From the NCBI GenBank assembly GCA_003650305.1, contig QMOV01000001.1:1-64000 (forward strand): DNA of 64,000 bases, given 5' to 3'. Shown in pieces: positions 1-9,043 of this stretch. Below the pieces are notes generated by a model that saw only the letters and a program-made list of their open reading frames with translations, searched no databases and was not told where the DNA came from. The translations under genes were made by a program, and so were the position numbers. This DNA comes from Bacteroidota bacterium. Its GTDB lineage: Bacteria; Bacteroidota; Bacteroidia; Flavobacteriales; Flavobacteriaceae. The first letter of the stretch is position 1. Every line of letters begins with the position of its first letter.

Positions 1-1170
1 TACTTTCATTGGCTGAATTAACTTCTATTTGATATATCGTTTTGGCAATGTCAATAGCTTTTTCCGGACTTAAGTTGGATTGTTTTTCTTTCAGTTGTCT
101 TTCAAGTTCTTTATATATCTTGTATGCTGCAAAATTAATGGTGATGTGTGCTTCTATTCTATTTTGTAGCCTGTGGTATATCGGCCTTACTTTTAAATCA
201 TGTTTTGATATTCTAAAAGCTTTTTCAATTTTCCATAAATGACCGTAATTCTCAATTATCTCGCCTTTGTTTAAAGAAGTATTAGTTACATATCCTTTTA
301 ATCCATCCCACTTTGCATCAAGTTGATATTTAGTTTTATCAATGCTTATTTTAATATCACCATCCATTTTCAGGTACTTATTATAGCCTCTGTTATTGAT
401 ATTTGATTTGGTGAGCTTGCCTGAGCTAATCTGCTTTTCTAAGCGTTGTAGTCCTCTGTCACGATTGTGCTTACCCTTTTTGGCTCGTTTATCAGAATAG
501 CTGATTATAAGCTTTAATCCATCTGTTCTTTTTATGATTTTACTTTCCCCATTCTTTAATTCTAGTGTGAGTATTTTGTCCTTAAGCTTCTTGGGTTCAT
601 TTTTGATTCTTGCGCCTAAGATAAACTCATATCCCTTTTGTTGGAGGTCTTCTATGTTCTGATTAGACAAGAGCCCTGAATCGGCAACAATAACCAACTT
701 ATTGAGCTTATACTTTTCTTTAAAAGCATCTAATATCGGAAGCATCGTGTGTCCTTCAAATTTGTTACCTTCAAAAATGTCAAACGCTAAAGGGTAGCCA
801 TCAATACTAACCAAGAGCCCTAAAACAATTTGTGGATTTTGATGCTTCCCTTCTTTAGAAAAGCCTCTTTTCCTTATTTGATCTTCATCGTCTATCTGAA
901 AAAAAAGCGTTGTTACATCATAAAAAACAACGTTTATTACTCCGTTCAAAACCTTTAAGGTGTGATCATAACTTATTTGTTGAATAAGCTCTTTTTGTTC
1001 AGAATATAGTTTGTCTAGGTAGCGGTATATTTTCTCAACAGGTATGTTGATGTTTTTATTCTGAAACAAATAATCAGATGTTCTGAGTTTACTCACAGGG
1101 TGATATAGCCGTGCAATTACAACGTGCTTAAAGAGCTCTTCTTCTATTAAAGAAAACCTGACATCATTAA
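1..1170 (-). pseudogene. IS1634-type transposase, C-terminal part (interrupted, runs off left edge)
   Basis: I translated the minus strand by hand; the ORF track omits it because no stop falls inside the window. It is open across the whole stretch. It begins after the IS1380 junction with GFNDVRFSLIEEELFKHVV and shows the DDE residues of IS4-superfamily transposases: Asp in YDVTTLFFQ, Asp in VIVADSGLLS and Glu in HLWKIEKAFRISK. The phrase GFSKEGKHQNPQIVLGLLVS is typical of the IS1634 group. Its N-terminal half is at 2529-2817, on the far side of the inserted element, so the gene is split and should be inactive. The last few codons lie outside the window. Confidence 0.85.
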
Positions 1171-1176
1171 ACCCGC

Positions 1177-1188
1177 ATTATGCAATAG
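1177..1188 (+). repeat. IS1380 terminal inverted repeat (transposase 3' side)
   Basis: The sequence attatgcaatag pairs perfectly with 2517-2528. The similarity continues inward on both sides as (G/A)ATA. The transposase stop codon is inside this repeat. Confidence 0.8.
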
Positions 1189-2451
1189 AATAATCAAAAG
1201 GAGGGCTAGTATTCTTGATTTGGGAGAAAATTCCGTCTAACCAAGGTCTTCTTTTGGTATGTAAAGAGATTTTCAACACCTGCTTATTGGCATGATTTAT
1301 CTTCCACGCTCCTAATGCAAAGCAATAGACTTTTAGTGTTTTCAAGGTTGCTCTATTATGATGGTTTAAAGCAAAATGCCTAAACAACCTCATTAGGTTG
1401 TAAGCAACCATTATAAACCTAAATGATGCTTCTGTAGCCCAAAAATCTTCTTTTAGTTCTTTTATTCTATTTTCGCAATCTGCACGCGTATTATACATGT
1501 TCCAAATTTGGTCTAAAGGAAGATCTAAATTGGTTACGTAACAACTGTAACGGTAGCCAGGTAAATCTTCAAAAAGCATTTTACCTGCTGCTTTAGGACG
1601 TATTTCTACTTGTTTTCGTACGATAATGTATCTTCTTATTTTACCATTTTCATGTTTAAATTTCATCTCATTCAACTCAATCCCTTTTGCTAGAGTAATC
1701 CAATCTTGCAATCCTCCAATAGAGCTTTTTACGGTTGGATACATTCGTACAGCCATGATATAATTGAGCTTTTCACTTTCTAAATAACTCATTAATTCTT
1801 CAGTGTAAAAACCACTATCAGCACGAACTAATCCTACTTTTTTATCTTTCAAAATTTGATTAAAAGTTTCTTCCATAAATGCCTTACAACCGCTACTATC
1901 TGCTGTATTTCCTGGTCTGAGCCAAGCATTAGCTACCATTCTGGTTTGACTTACAAATGCCATTAATGGATGGTGAGAATTACGACCTTTCTTGTTCGGA
2001 TTGTAGCCTTTAGCACTTCCTTGTTGCTCTCCATAGCGTGTAATGACAGTACTATCAAAGTCAATAGTAATGTTATCAATATTAATTTGGTCAAAAAACC
2101 AATGCTGGAGCTTTGGAAAGACTTCTGTATTTCTTGCTTGTGAAAATTTACCGAAAAAACGGCTATAGGTACTTTGTGATGGCATCTGATCCCAACAAAA
2201 GATCGATTGCAAAACTTTATCATACCTAAGCCAGTCGCAATGAATATAACGTGATGCTCCTGTCCAAATACCTAACCAAAAGGACTCTATAATGTGGTTA
2301 GGAGAATAACCTCTATTTGAACCTGGTTGTGGAAGATTTAATTCATTTAAAAATCTCGAATACCTGTTTTATCTATGAATCTTTTCATTAAACTCACCCC
2401 TCCAAAAGGGGTTACTTGTTTATCTGAATACTCTATCGGAAGATTAACCAT
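1178..2451 (-). pseudogene. IS1380-family transposase, frameshifted
   Basis: The ORF of 344 residues (1178-2212) covers most of an IS1380 transposase, with DDE residues in TIDFDST, VRADSGFY and NRIKELK. The family usually has about 430 residues. Reading upstream by hand, the same protein continues to NLPQPGSNRGYSPNHIIESF, then the frame is lost. A separate frame upstream gives an ATG at 2449-2451 and MVNLPIEYSDKQVTPFGGVS, ending GIRDF then a stop. Adding one base to the A5 run at 2349-2353 (T5 on the coding strand) joins the two as GIRDFLNELN, giving about 424 residues. The gene is thus broken by a one-base deletion in a homopolymer, or this is a sequencing error. Confidence 0.8.
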
Positions 2452-2516
2452 TTGGGTTATTATTAAATTAAACCCAAAGATAGTATTAACAAGCGTTTAG
2501 AGAAAAAAAATATATC

Positions 2517-2528
2517 CTATTGCATAAT
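2517..2528 (-). repeat. IS1380 terminal inverted repeat (transposase 5' side)
   Basis: The sequence ctattgcataat is the exact reverse complement of 1177-1188. It marks the junction where the IS1634-type reading frame (ending GRIFNR) passes into the inserted element. Confidence 0.8.
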
Positions 2529-2817
2529 CACGGTTAAATATTCTCCCGAGTAATAAATCTGTTCCGACTTCTGTATGTGTTGATATACTTTGAAAAGCCG
2601 ATTTTAAAATATTATCTGTTGAGCAGAAATCTAAAATTTGTTGACCAGAGTATGAGTCAATAAATCTTTTTCCTTCTATAACAAGCCGCTCAATCTCATT
2701 AATATCTTTTGCACTTCCAATAGTCTTAACCAATTTAGACTTGCCTTCTAGCTTATTTATTACCTGGATACTAATTATCCCGCTTTTATTTCTCTTTTTA
2801 CGAACGAACACAGCCAA
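2529..2817 (-). pseudogene. IS1634-type transposase, N-terminal part
   Basis: The track ORF 2497-2817 starts MAVFVRKKRNKSGIISIQV and contains KLVKTIGSAKDINEIE and TDLLLGRIFN, the usual N-terminal region of IS1634-type transposases. Its last codons (about ten) belong to the inserted IS1380 element, so the genuine part stops at 2529. It is the missing front half of the gene at 1-1170. Together the parts would give a protein of roughly 500 residues. The gene is on the minus strand, divergent from the nadK remnant to its right. Confidence 0.85.
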
Positions 2818-2894
2818 AAATAAAGTAAAAATTAGCTAGGTCACCCATTTAAAGACCATTTAAATCATTAACTCGCTTATAATCTTTTAGTTAG

Positions 2895-3053
2895 AATTTT
2901 TACCTTGAAAAGGTGTCGAAAACAGGAGACAATGACTCTATTGTTACAATAAAAAAAGCGACATTTAAAATTAAAATGATAGAACTAAAAGGAGAGAGTT
3001 TTATTAACACACTCCGCAAGAAACTTCTTTGGGGAGAAGACAAACGAAATTAG
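2895..3053 (+). pseudogene. nadK: NAD kinase, C-terminal remnant
   Basis: This stretch is too short for the ORF track. In frame it reads VSKTGDNDSIVTIKKATF, then KIKMIELKGESF, then INTLRKKLLWGEDKRN and TAG. The ending TLRKKLLWGEDKRN is the C-terminus I recall for NAD kinases of Bacteroidetes, and nadK is commonly found just upstream of the DUF6089-uppS-bamA genes, as here. Only about the last 45-50 of some 290 residues remain; the frame is closed by TAG at 2892. The rest must lie beyond the insertion sequences or be lost. NAD kinase makes NADP from NAD and is usually essential. The remnant carries no internal stops, which suggests a recent event. The exact left boundary of homology is uncertain. 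Confidence 0.75.
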
Positions 3054-3125
3054 GCAATAATTTAGCTTAATTCCTGTTTACCTTTAATACTATTCAACAA
3101 ATTATAATAGGCAAATCTTATTTAT

Positions 3126-3133
3126 TATATTTG
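3126..3133 (+). promoter_or_regulatory. Probable -7 promoter element for the DUF6089-uppS-bamA operon
   Basis: TATATTTG matches the Bacteroidetes -7 consensus TAnnTTTG and lies 17 bases before the ATG at 3151. No clear -33 TTG is seen. This would let the operon be transcribed without read-through from the truncated nadK. Confidence 0.5.
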
Positions 3134-3150
3134 CAAACTTTTAAAACCCA

Positions 3151-3846
3151 ATGAAGTACGTAACCATTATTATTATGAGTGTTTTATGTTACAATTTTAG
3201 CTACTCACAAATTTATGAAGTAGGAGTGTTTATTGGTGGCAGTAATTTTATTGGAGACGTAGGCGCTACTAACTATATTTCGCCTAACCAACTCGCAGTT
3301 GGTGGTATTCTTAAATGGAATAGAAGCCCAAGACATTCGTATAGAATATCAGTAATTTATGCAAAATTAGAAGGCATAGACCAAAAGTCTGATGATCCAA
3401 GGCGACAACAAAGAGGATATTCTTTTGAAAATAATTTATTAGAAATTTCTGCTGGAATGGAATTTACCTTCTTTGATTTTGATTTACATGCCGAAGAAAA
3501 AAAAATGACACCTTATTTATATTCTGGAATAAGTGCTGCAAATCATGATAACTTTTACTTTAACAATAGTGGAGTAATAATCTCGGAAAATAAAAAAAGT
3601 TGGGCATTTGGTATTCCAATAGTTTTAGGATTTAAAACTACACTTACAAATAGTTTTATCCTTGCACTTGAAGTTGGTGCTAGATATACATTTTCAGACG
3701 AAATAGATGGCAGTATTCCAGATAATAAATCCTTACAAGCTCAATTTAGCTTCGGAAATATAAACAATAATGATTGGTACACATTTTCTGGAATCACATT
3801 AACTTACACCTTTGGTCAAAACCCTTGCTATTGTGGTTACGAATAA
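3151..3846 (+). CDS. DUF6089 family outer-membrane beta-barrel protein
   Basis: The product has 231 residues. It starts with a Sec signal peptide (MKYVTIIIMSVLCYNFSYSQ) and continues with alternating hydrophobic and polar strands ending in an aromatic-rich segment (ITLTYTFGQ), as in small porin-fold outer-membrane proteins. The motif GVFIGGSNFIGDVG and the position before uppS match the DUF6089 family of Bacteroidetes, whose role is unknown. The stop codon overlaps the uppS start (TAATG), so the two genes are translationally coupled. A promoter-like TATATTTG lies just upstream, after the nadK remnant. Confidence 0.8.
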   Translation: MKYVTIIIMSVLCYNFSYSQIYEVGVFIGGSNFIGDVGATNYISPNQLAVGGILKWNRSPRHSYRISVIYAKLEGIDQKSDDPRRQQRGYSFENNLLEISAGMEFTFFDFDLHAEEKKMTPYLYSGISAANHDNFYFNNSGVIISENKKSWAFGIPIVLGFKTTLTNSFILALEVGARYTFSDEIDGSIPDNKSLQAQFSFGNINNNDWYTFSGITLTYTFGQNPCYCGYE

Positions 3847-4586
3847 TGGATTTAAAAAGCAAAATACATACAGACCGTTTACCTAAGCACATTGCAATAA
3901 TTATGGATGGCAATGGTCGTTGGGCTAAACAAAAAGGGAAATTACGAGTATTTGGACATGAAAAAGGAGCAAAAGCTGTAAAGCAAGTTGTTGAAGGTTG
4001 CGCTGAACTTGATGTTAAAAATTTAACACTTTATGCGTTTTCTACTGAAAATTGGAATAGGCCAAAATTAGAAGTTCAAACCTTAATGAAACTTTTAATT
4101 TCATCTCTAAAAAAAGAAATAAAAACACTGCACGATAACCACATTAAACTTAATGCTATTGGAAACCTAAAAGCCTTACCAACAAAGGTGTATAATGAGT
4201 TGTTAGATGTTATTGAAATCACCAAAAATAATAGTAAGAGAACTTTAACATTAGCATTAAGTTATGGTTCAAGAGAAGAACTTACAAACGCCGTTAAACA
4301 AATTAGTATTAAAGTTAAAAATAATATAATTTCGCCAGAAAAAATTGATGAACTCATAATAAATCAGCATCTTTACACGCAAAATTTGCCTGACGTAGAT
4401 TTATTAATCAGAACTGGTGGAGAACAACGAATTAGTAATTTCTTATTATGGCAAATAGCCTATACAGAATTGTATTTTACTAATGTATTTTGGCCGGATT
4501 TTACAAAGCAACATTTGTACGATGCCATAATAAATTATCAAAAAAGAGAAAGACGATTTGGAAAAACAAGTGAACAACTTAGTTAA
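3846..4586 (+). CDS. uppS: Isoprenyl transferase (undecaprenyl diphosphate synthase)
   Basis: The product condenses isopentenyl diphosphate units onto farnesyl diphosphate to make the C55 lipid carrier for peptidoglycan and other envelope glycans; it acts at the cytoplasmic face of the membrane. From the ATG at 3846 it has 246 residues. It shows [10 protein letters not shown] with the catalytic Asp21, the STENWNRP motif and the C-terminal [22 protein letters not shown] signature of cis-prenyltransferases. The track ORF begins 24 codons earlier (3774) inside the DUF6089 gene, which is not plausible. The start overlaps the preceding stop by one base. Confidence 0.95.
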   Translation: [246 protein letters not shown]

Positions 4587-4596
4587 TATTAAACTA

Positions 4597-7158
4597 TTGA
4601 AAACATACATTACGCGACTTCTATTTATAGCATTCTTAATAAGCAGTTTTAACATTGCTGCTCAAAGTAACGAGTTATCAAACGCAAAAAAATACACTAT
4701 CGAAGCTATTACAGTTTCTGGAAACACAAACTTTAGCTCTCAAACCATAGTGACTTACTCTGGACTACGTAAAGGGCAAGAAGTAATGATTCCCGGAGAA
4801 AAAATTAGTGCTGCGATTAAAAAATTATGGGGTTCTAATTTGTTTAGTAGTATTGATGTTTTTATTACAAAGATTGAAGGGAGTTTAGTTTTTTTAGAAT
4901 TACAACTTATAGACTTACCCGAACTTAAGGATGTAAAAATTGAAGGTGTTAAAAAATCTAAATTCGAGGAAATCATAAAAGATAACAAGCTTCAAGCTGG
5001 AGCGAAAGTTACCGAAAACCTTATTACTACAACAAAAAACTATTTAGAAAATAAATACAAAAAGCAAGGGTTTTTAAACGCTAAAGTAAATATTATAACT
5101 ACCGAAGTAATTGACTCTGTTCAAAAAAGTAGAGTTAATATGTTGTTAACTATAAATAAAGACAATAAGATTAAAGTAAAAAATATCGTGTTTAATGGTG
5201 CCGAAAAGCTTAAAAGCAAAAAGCTTCGCAAAGCAATGAAAAACACAAAAAAGAAAAACCCAATACGTGTGCTTAAACGTTCAAAGTACATTGAAGCAGA
5301 TTACAAAGAAGATTTAGTTAGCTTAATAGATAAGTATAAAGAAAAGGGATATAGAGATGCTCGCATTATTTCTGATTCTATTATTAAAAACGATGATAAT
5401 ACAATTACTTTAAGTATTAATCTAGAAGAAGGTGAAAAATATACCTATGGGAAAATTAACTTTTTAGGAAATACTGTCTATACAGATCAACAACTCAATC
5501 AAATTTTAGGAATTAAAGAAGGTGACACTTACAATGGTGTTGAGCTTGATAAACGTATTGCTGACGATTCTAAACCTGACGCAAACGACCTTACAAATCT
5601 TTATCAAGATGTTGGCTATTTGTTCTCATCAATAACTCCAATAGAAGTAAGTGCAGATGGTAATGTTATCGATATGGAAATAAGAGTTATTGAGGGTAAA
5701 CCTGCTTACTTTAATAATGTAACTGTTACAGGAAACGACAAGACAAACGATCATGTCATCTATAGAGAGTTAAGAGTGCGTCCAGGTCAATTATATAGTA
5801 AATCAAATGTTGTACGTACAGTTAGAGAACTTGGACAATTAGGATTCTTTGATGCACAACAAATTGTGCCTAATTTTATTAATCCTAGCCCAACTGATGG
5901 CACTCTGGATATGGAATTTTCTGTTGTAGAACGCGGTTCCAGTCAAATAGAGTTACAAGGTGGTTATGGAGGTGGAGGATTTATTGGTACATTAGGTTTG
6001 TCTTTTAATAATTTTTCTATAAAAGACATCTTTAAAAAAGAGGCTTACAAACCAGTCCCAATGGGAGATGGTCAAAAATTGTCCTTACGCTTACAAGCAA
6101 GTCGTTTTTTTCAAACCTATAGCTTCTCATTTTCTGAACCCTGGTTAGGTGGTAAAAAACCTGTTCAGTTTTCTACATCAATATCGCACACCAAACAATT
6201 CTTATTTAATCCCATTACAAGAAATGCAGATAAAAGTAGGCGGTTTAATATTACTGGTGTCTCGGTTGGTTTAGCAAAACGTTTAACTGTCCCTGACAAT
6301 TACTTTACATTGTCACAAGCTTTAAGCTTTCAGCTTTACGATTTAAAAAATTACAATACAGGTTTATTTACGTTTGGTGATGGTTCTTCAAAAAATTTAG
6401 CTTATACAATTGGCTTAAGTAGAAACAATACTTTTAACGACCCAATATACCCAATTGGTGGATCTAATTTTAATGTGTCTGCCAAATTTTCTTTTCCCTA
6501 TTCGGCTGTCAATGGTGTCGATTATAAAGCTTTAAAAGAAGAAAGAGATGATTTAACCGAAGATTTAGCTAACGACCCAACAAATACAGATGCTTCAGAT
6601 AGAATTGCCGAAATAGATCAAGAACGCTTTAAGTGGTTAGAATTTTATAAAGTTACATTTAATGGTGAATGGTACACGAAAATTGTTGGTGATCTCGTTT
6701 TAAGACCAAAAATAGAATTCGGCTTTTTAGGAGCCTATAATAACGATAGAGGACTAATTCCTTTTGAACGCTATTTTTTAGGTGGCGATGGTTTAGGTAG
6801 TTATAGTTTAGATGGTAGGGAGAGTATAGCTTTAAGAGGTTACCCAAACCAATCTTTATCTTCTCAGGATGGTGGTACTATTTATAATAAATTTTCGTTA
6901 GAATTAAGACACCCAATAACATTGGGAGCACAAGCAAAAATTTATGGTCTTCTCTTTTTAGAAGGAGGTGCTGCTTTTGATAATTTTAAAGATTATAACC
7001 CTTTTAATTTAAATCGATCTGCTGGATTAGGAATTCGTCTCTTTATGCCAGCTTTTGGTTTGTTAGGTATAGATTTTGGACATGGCTTTGACCCATTACC
7101 AGGTCAAACAGTTAAACATGGTTGGGAAACACACTTTATTATTGGACAACAATTTTAA
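4597..7158 (+). CDS. bamA: Outer membrane protein assembly factor BamA
   Basis: BamA is the barrel subunit that inserts outer-membrane proteins. The track ORF opens at a TTG at 4558 inside uppS. I prefer the TTG at 4597, ten bases after the uppS stop, because it gives a clean signal peptide (KTYITRLLFIAFLISSFNIAAQ) and a protein of 853 residues; there is no ATG at this end, so the start is uncertain. The N-terminal half holds the POTRA repeats (for example YTIEAITVSGNTNFS and YTYGKINFLGNTVYT). The C-terminal half is an Omp85 barrel with the loop-6 motif RGYPN. The gene follows uppS and precedes two ompH/skp genes, whose chaperone products would deliver substrates to it. Confidence 0.93.
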   Translation: MKTYITRLLFIAFLISSFNIAAQSNELSNAKKYTIEAITVSGNTNFSSQTIVTYSGLRKGQEVMIPGEKISAAIKKLWGSNLFSSIDVFITKIEGSLVFLELQLIDLPELKDVKIEGVKKSKFEEIIKDNKLQAGAKVTENLITTTKNYLENKYKKQGFLNAKVNIITTEVIDSVQKSRVNMLLTINKDNKIKVKNIVFNGAEKLKSKKLRKAMKNTKKKNPIRVLKRSKYIEADYKEDLVSLIDKYKEKGYRDARIISDSIIKNDDNTITLSINLEEGEKYTYGKINFLGNTVYTDQQLNQILGIKEGDTYNGVELDKRIADDSKPDANDLTNLYQDVGYLFSSITPIEVSADGNVIDMEIRVIEGKPAYFNNVTVTGNDKTNDHVIYRELRVRPGQLYSKSNVVRTVRELGQLGFFDAQQIVPNFINPSPTDGTLDMEFSVVERGSSQIELQGGYGGGGFIGTLGLSFNNFSIKDIFKKEAYKPVPMGDGQKLSLRLQASRFFQTYSFSFSEPWLGGKKPVQFSTSISHTKQFLFNPITRNADKSRRFNITGVSVGLAKRLTVPDNYFTLSQALSFQLYDLKNYNTGLFTFGDGSSKNLAYTIGLSRNNTFNDPIYPIGGSNFNVSAKFSFPYSAVNGVDYKALKEERDDLTEDLANDPTNTDASDRIAEIDQERFKWLEFYKVTFNGEWYTKIVGDLVLRPKIEFGFLGAYNNDRGLIPFERYFLGGDGLGSYSLDGRESIALRGYPNQSLSSQDGGTIYNKFSLELRHPITLGAQAKIYGLLFLEGGAAFDNFKDYNPFNLNRSAGLGIRLFMPAFGLLGIDFGHGFDPLPGQTVKHGWETHFIIGQQF

Positions 7159-7301
7159 GTTTGGCACGATATTTTCTATTAACCCAATGACGATTTAATA
7201 CAAGCGTTAAAATTTTTCAAAATATATTTCGTTAATTTGAAGAATATTAACTCTAGCGACGGAATCGTGAATTTTATCCGTCATTTTAATGAATTTATAA
7301 G

Positions 7302-8480
7302 ATGCAATCAATACATTTAAAATACTTTCGGATAAATACTAAAGTTCCTTTTTTACTGGCATTTGTGTTTTTAATAAATTTTAGTTCCTTTGCACAACGT
7401 GGCGTAAGAATTGGGTATATAGATACCGAATATATTTTACAAAACGTACCTGAATACCAAGAAGCATCACAACAATTAGATGCCAAAGTACAAAAATGGA
7501 AAAGTGAAATAGAATTACGTTTAAGCGAAATTGATCAAAAAAAGAAACAGTTAAATAGCGAAAGTGTTTTACTCACTAAAGAACTCATTGAAGAACGGCA
7601 AGAAGAAATAAATATTGAAGAAAGCGAAATATTAGATTACCAGCAAAAACGTTTTGGTCCAAATGGCGATTTAATGATTCAAAAGAAAAATTTGATGCAG
7701 CCAATTCAAGATCAAATATTTACTGCAGTACAAGAAATTGCAGCTAATAGAAAATACGATTTTGTTTTCGATAAATCTGCCGATGTTATCATGTTATATT
7801 CAGCAGATCGATTTGATATAAGTGAGCAAGTATTACGATCTATAACAAGATCTTCTAAAAGAAGACAAGTGCAAAATCGCCAAGAAAGGAAAGCTGCCGA
7901 AGAAGAAGAATTAATTCCAGAAATTAATAAAGAACAAAAAGCTCGTAAAAAAGCTTTGGCAGATAAAAAAGCAGAACGTGCAAAAACTATTGAAGATAAG
8001 CGGAACAAACAACTGTTAGCTCGAGAAGCCAAAAAGAAAGCTGTAGAAGATAAAAAGAAAAAGATTTTAGAAGATAGAGCAAAAGCCAGAGAAGAAAAGC
8101 TTAAAGCTAGAAACAAAGATATTGATGGGAAAGAGGTAATAGAGACTGAAGATGCAAAAGTAAGTGATAGTACCTCAGTACAAGAAAAAGCATTAAGCCC
8201 TAGTGAAGCCAAAAAGAAAGCATTAGAAGACAAAAAGAAAAAAATATTGGCAGACAGAAAAGCTAAACTCGAAGCTAATAAAGGAAAAACTGTAAATGAA
8301 AATGATGTAAAAACAGAAAACGATAGCACAAAAACAGTAGCTCCAAAATTAAGTGATAGAGAAGCTCGTAAAAAAGCTTTAGAAGATAAAAAGAAAAAAA
8401 TATTAGCAGACAGAAAAGCAAGGCTAGAAGCTCGTAAAAAAGTTAATGATTCAATAGCTGCTGCTAAAAAAAATAATTAA
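7302..8480 (+). CDS. OmpH/Skp-family periplasmic chaperone with a long lysine-rich repeat tail
   Basis: The product has 392 residues, about twice the usual Skp length. Residues 1-32 look like a signal peptide ending SSFAQ. Residues about 35-190 form the OmpH/Skp domain (RIGYIDTEYILQNVPEY, a coiled coil, then KYDFVFDKSADVIMLYS). From about residue 200 the chain becomes a highly charged Lys/Ala/Glu helix-forming tail with three copies of a repeat around EAKKKALEDKKKKILADRKA. The tail's coding DNA repeats near 8029, 8208 and 8363. The gene lies between bamA and a second, normal-length ompH. The core role is probably holding unfolded outer-membrane proteins; the role of the tail is unknown. Confidence 0.85.
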   Translation: MQSIHLKYFRINTKVPFLLAFVFLINFSSFAQRGVRIGYIDTEYILQNVPEYQEASQQLDAKVQKWKSEIELRLSEIDQKKKQLNSESVLLTKELIEERQEEINIEESEILDYQQKRFGPNGDLMIQKKNLMQPIQDQIFTAVQEIAANRKYDFVFDKSADVIMLYSADRFDISEQVLRSITRSSKRRQVQNRQERKAAEEEELIPEINKEQKARKKALADKKAERAKTIEDKRNKQLLAREAKKKAVEDKKKKILEDRAKAREEKLKARNKDIDGKEVIETEDAKVSDSTSVQEKALSPSEAKKKALEDKKKKILADRKAKLEANKGKTVNENDVKTENDSTKTVAPKLSDREARKKALEDKKKKILADRKARLEARKKVNDSIAAAKKNN

Positions 8481-8512
8481 TAGTAAACAATTTATAACAT
8501 AATTTATTAAAA

Positions 8513-9025
8513 ATGAAATACCTAAAAACCCTATTATTAGCAACTGCACTTTTTATTGGAAGTACAAGTTATATGAATGCACAAAGTAATGTTGCACATA
8601 TAGATACGCAAGCATTAATTGATGCTATGCCTAAAGCTATAACTGCAAGAGGCGAGTTAGAAAAATTAGCCAAAACTTACGAAAATGATATCAGATCTAT
8701 GGTCACAGAATTAGAGACCAAAGTAAAACAATACGATGCTGAAGCTTCTACTAAAACAGATGAAGAAAACGCTAAAAGAGTACAAGAAGTAGGAGAGTTC
8801 AGAACTAGTATTCAACAATATCAAGGACAAGCGCAACAAGATTTACAAAAGAAAGAACAAGAATTGTTCACGCCTATTTATGAAGAAGTTAAAACTGCGA
8901 TTCAAAAAGTTGGAAAAGCACAAGGCTTTCAATACATATTAGATTCCAGAGAAGGTGCAGGAACACTTTTAATGGCTGAAGGTAAAGACCTTTTGGCAGA
9001 TGTAAAAAAAGAATTAGGATTTTAA
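8513..9025 (+). CDS. OmpH/Skp-family periplasmic chaperone
   Basis: The product has 170 residues, the usual length for the family. It has a signal peptide (KYLKTLLLATALFIGSTSYMNAQ), the conserved opening SNVAHIDTQALIDAMP, a central coiled coil rich in Lys, Glu and Gln, and the C-terminal motif GFQYILDSREGAGTLLMAEG. It follows the longer ompH paralogue by 32 bases and ends at a repeat and a terminator, so it is the last gene of the envelope operon. It probably holds outer-membrane proteins in the periplasm on their way to BamA. Confidence 0.9.
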   Translation: MKYLKTLLLATALFIGSTSYMNAQSNVAHIDTQALIDAMPKAITARGELEKLAKTYENDIRSMVTELETKVKQYDAEASTKTDEENAKRVQEVGEFRTSIQQYQGQAQQDLQKKEQELFTPIYEEVKTAIQKVGKAQGFQYILDSREGAGTLLMAEGKDLLADVKKELGF

Positions 9026-9043
9026 AAATGTCATTTCTGTAAA

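Larger units (their letters stand above)
1177..2528 (-). mobile_element. IS1380-family insertion sequence, inserted in an IS1634-type transposase gene
   Basis: The limits come from a 12-bp perfect terminal inverted repeat, attatgcaatag at 1177-1188 and its complement ctattgcataat at 2517-2528. The element is about 1.35 kb and holds one transposase gene on the minus strand whose stop codon lies within the terminal repeat. The host gene continues on both sides in the same orientation. I could not see a clean target duplication: the flanks read cccgc on the left and cacgg on the right. The exact ends may therefore be off by a few bases. Confidence 0.85.

Noticed and set aside
42-242. ORF of 66 residues on the + strand
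   Set aside because: It is the antisense shadow of the IS1634-type transposase, whose minus-strand frame is open across the region and shows family motifs.
1963-2223. ORF of 86 residues on the minus strand
   Set aside because: It overlaps the IS1380 transposase in another frame and has no family features.
2349-2353. Programmed frameshifting in the IS1380 transposase
   Set aside because: IS1380 elements encode their transposase in a single frame, and there is no slippery heptamer with a downstream structure; a simple deletion is more likely.
3774-3845. Longer start for uppS used by the ORF track
   Set aside because: It would extend into the DUF6089 gene; the ATG at 3846 overlaps its stop as TAATG and gives the usual UppS N-terminus.
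7712-8329. Antisense ORF of 205 residues
   Set aside because: It is a Ser/Phe/Leu-rich shadow of the lysine-rich OmpH tail; the sense frame has a signal peptide and known domain.
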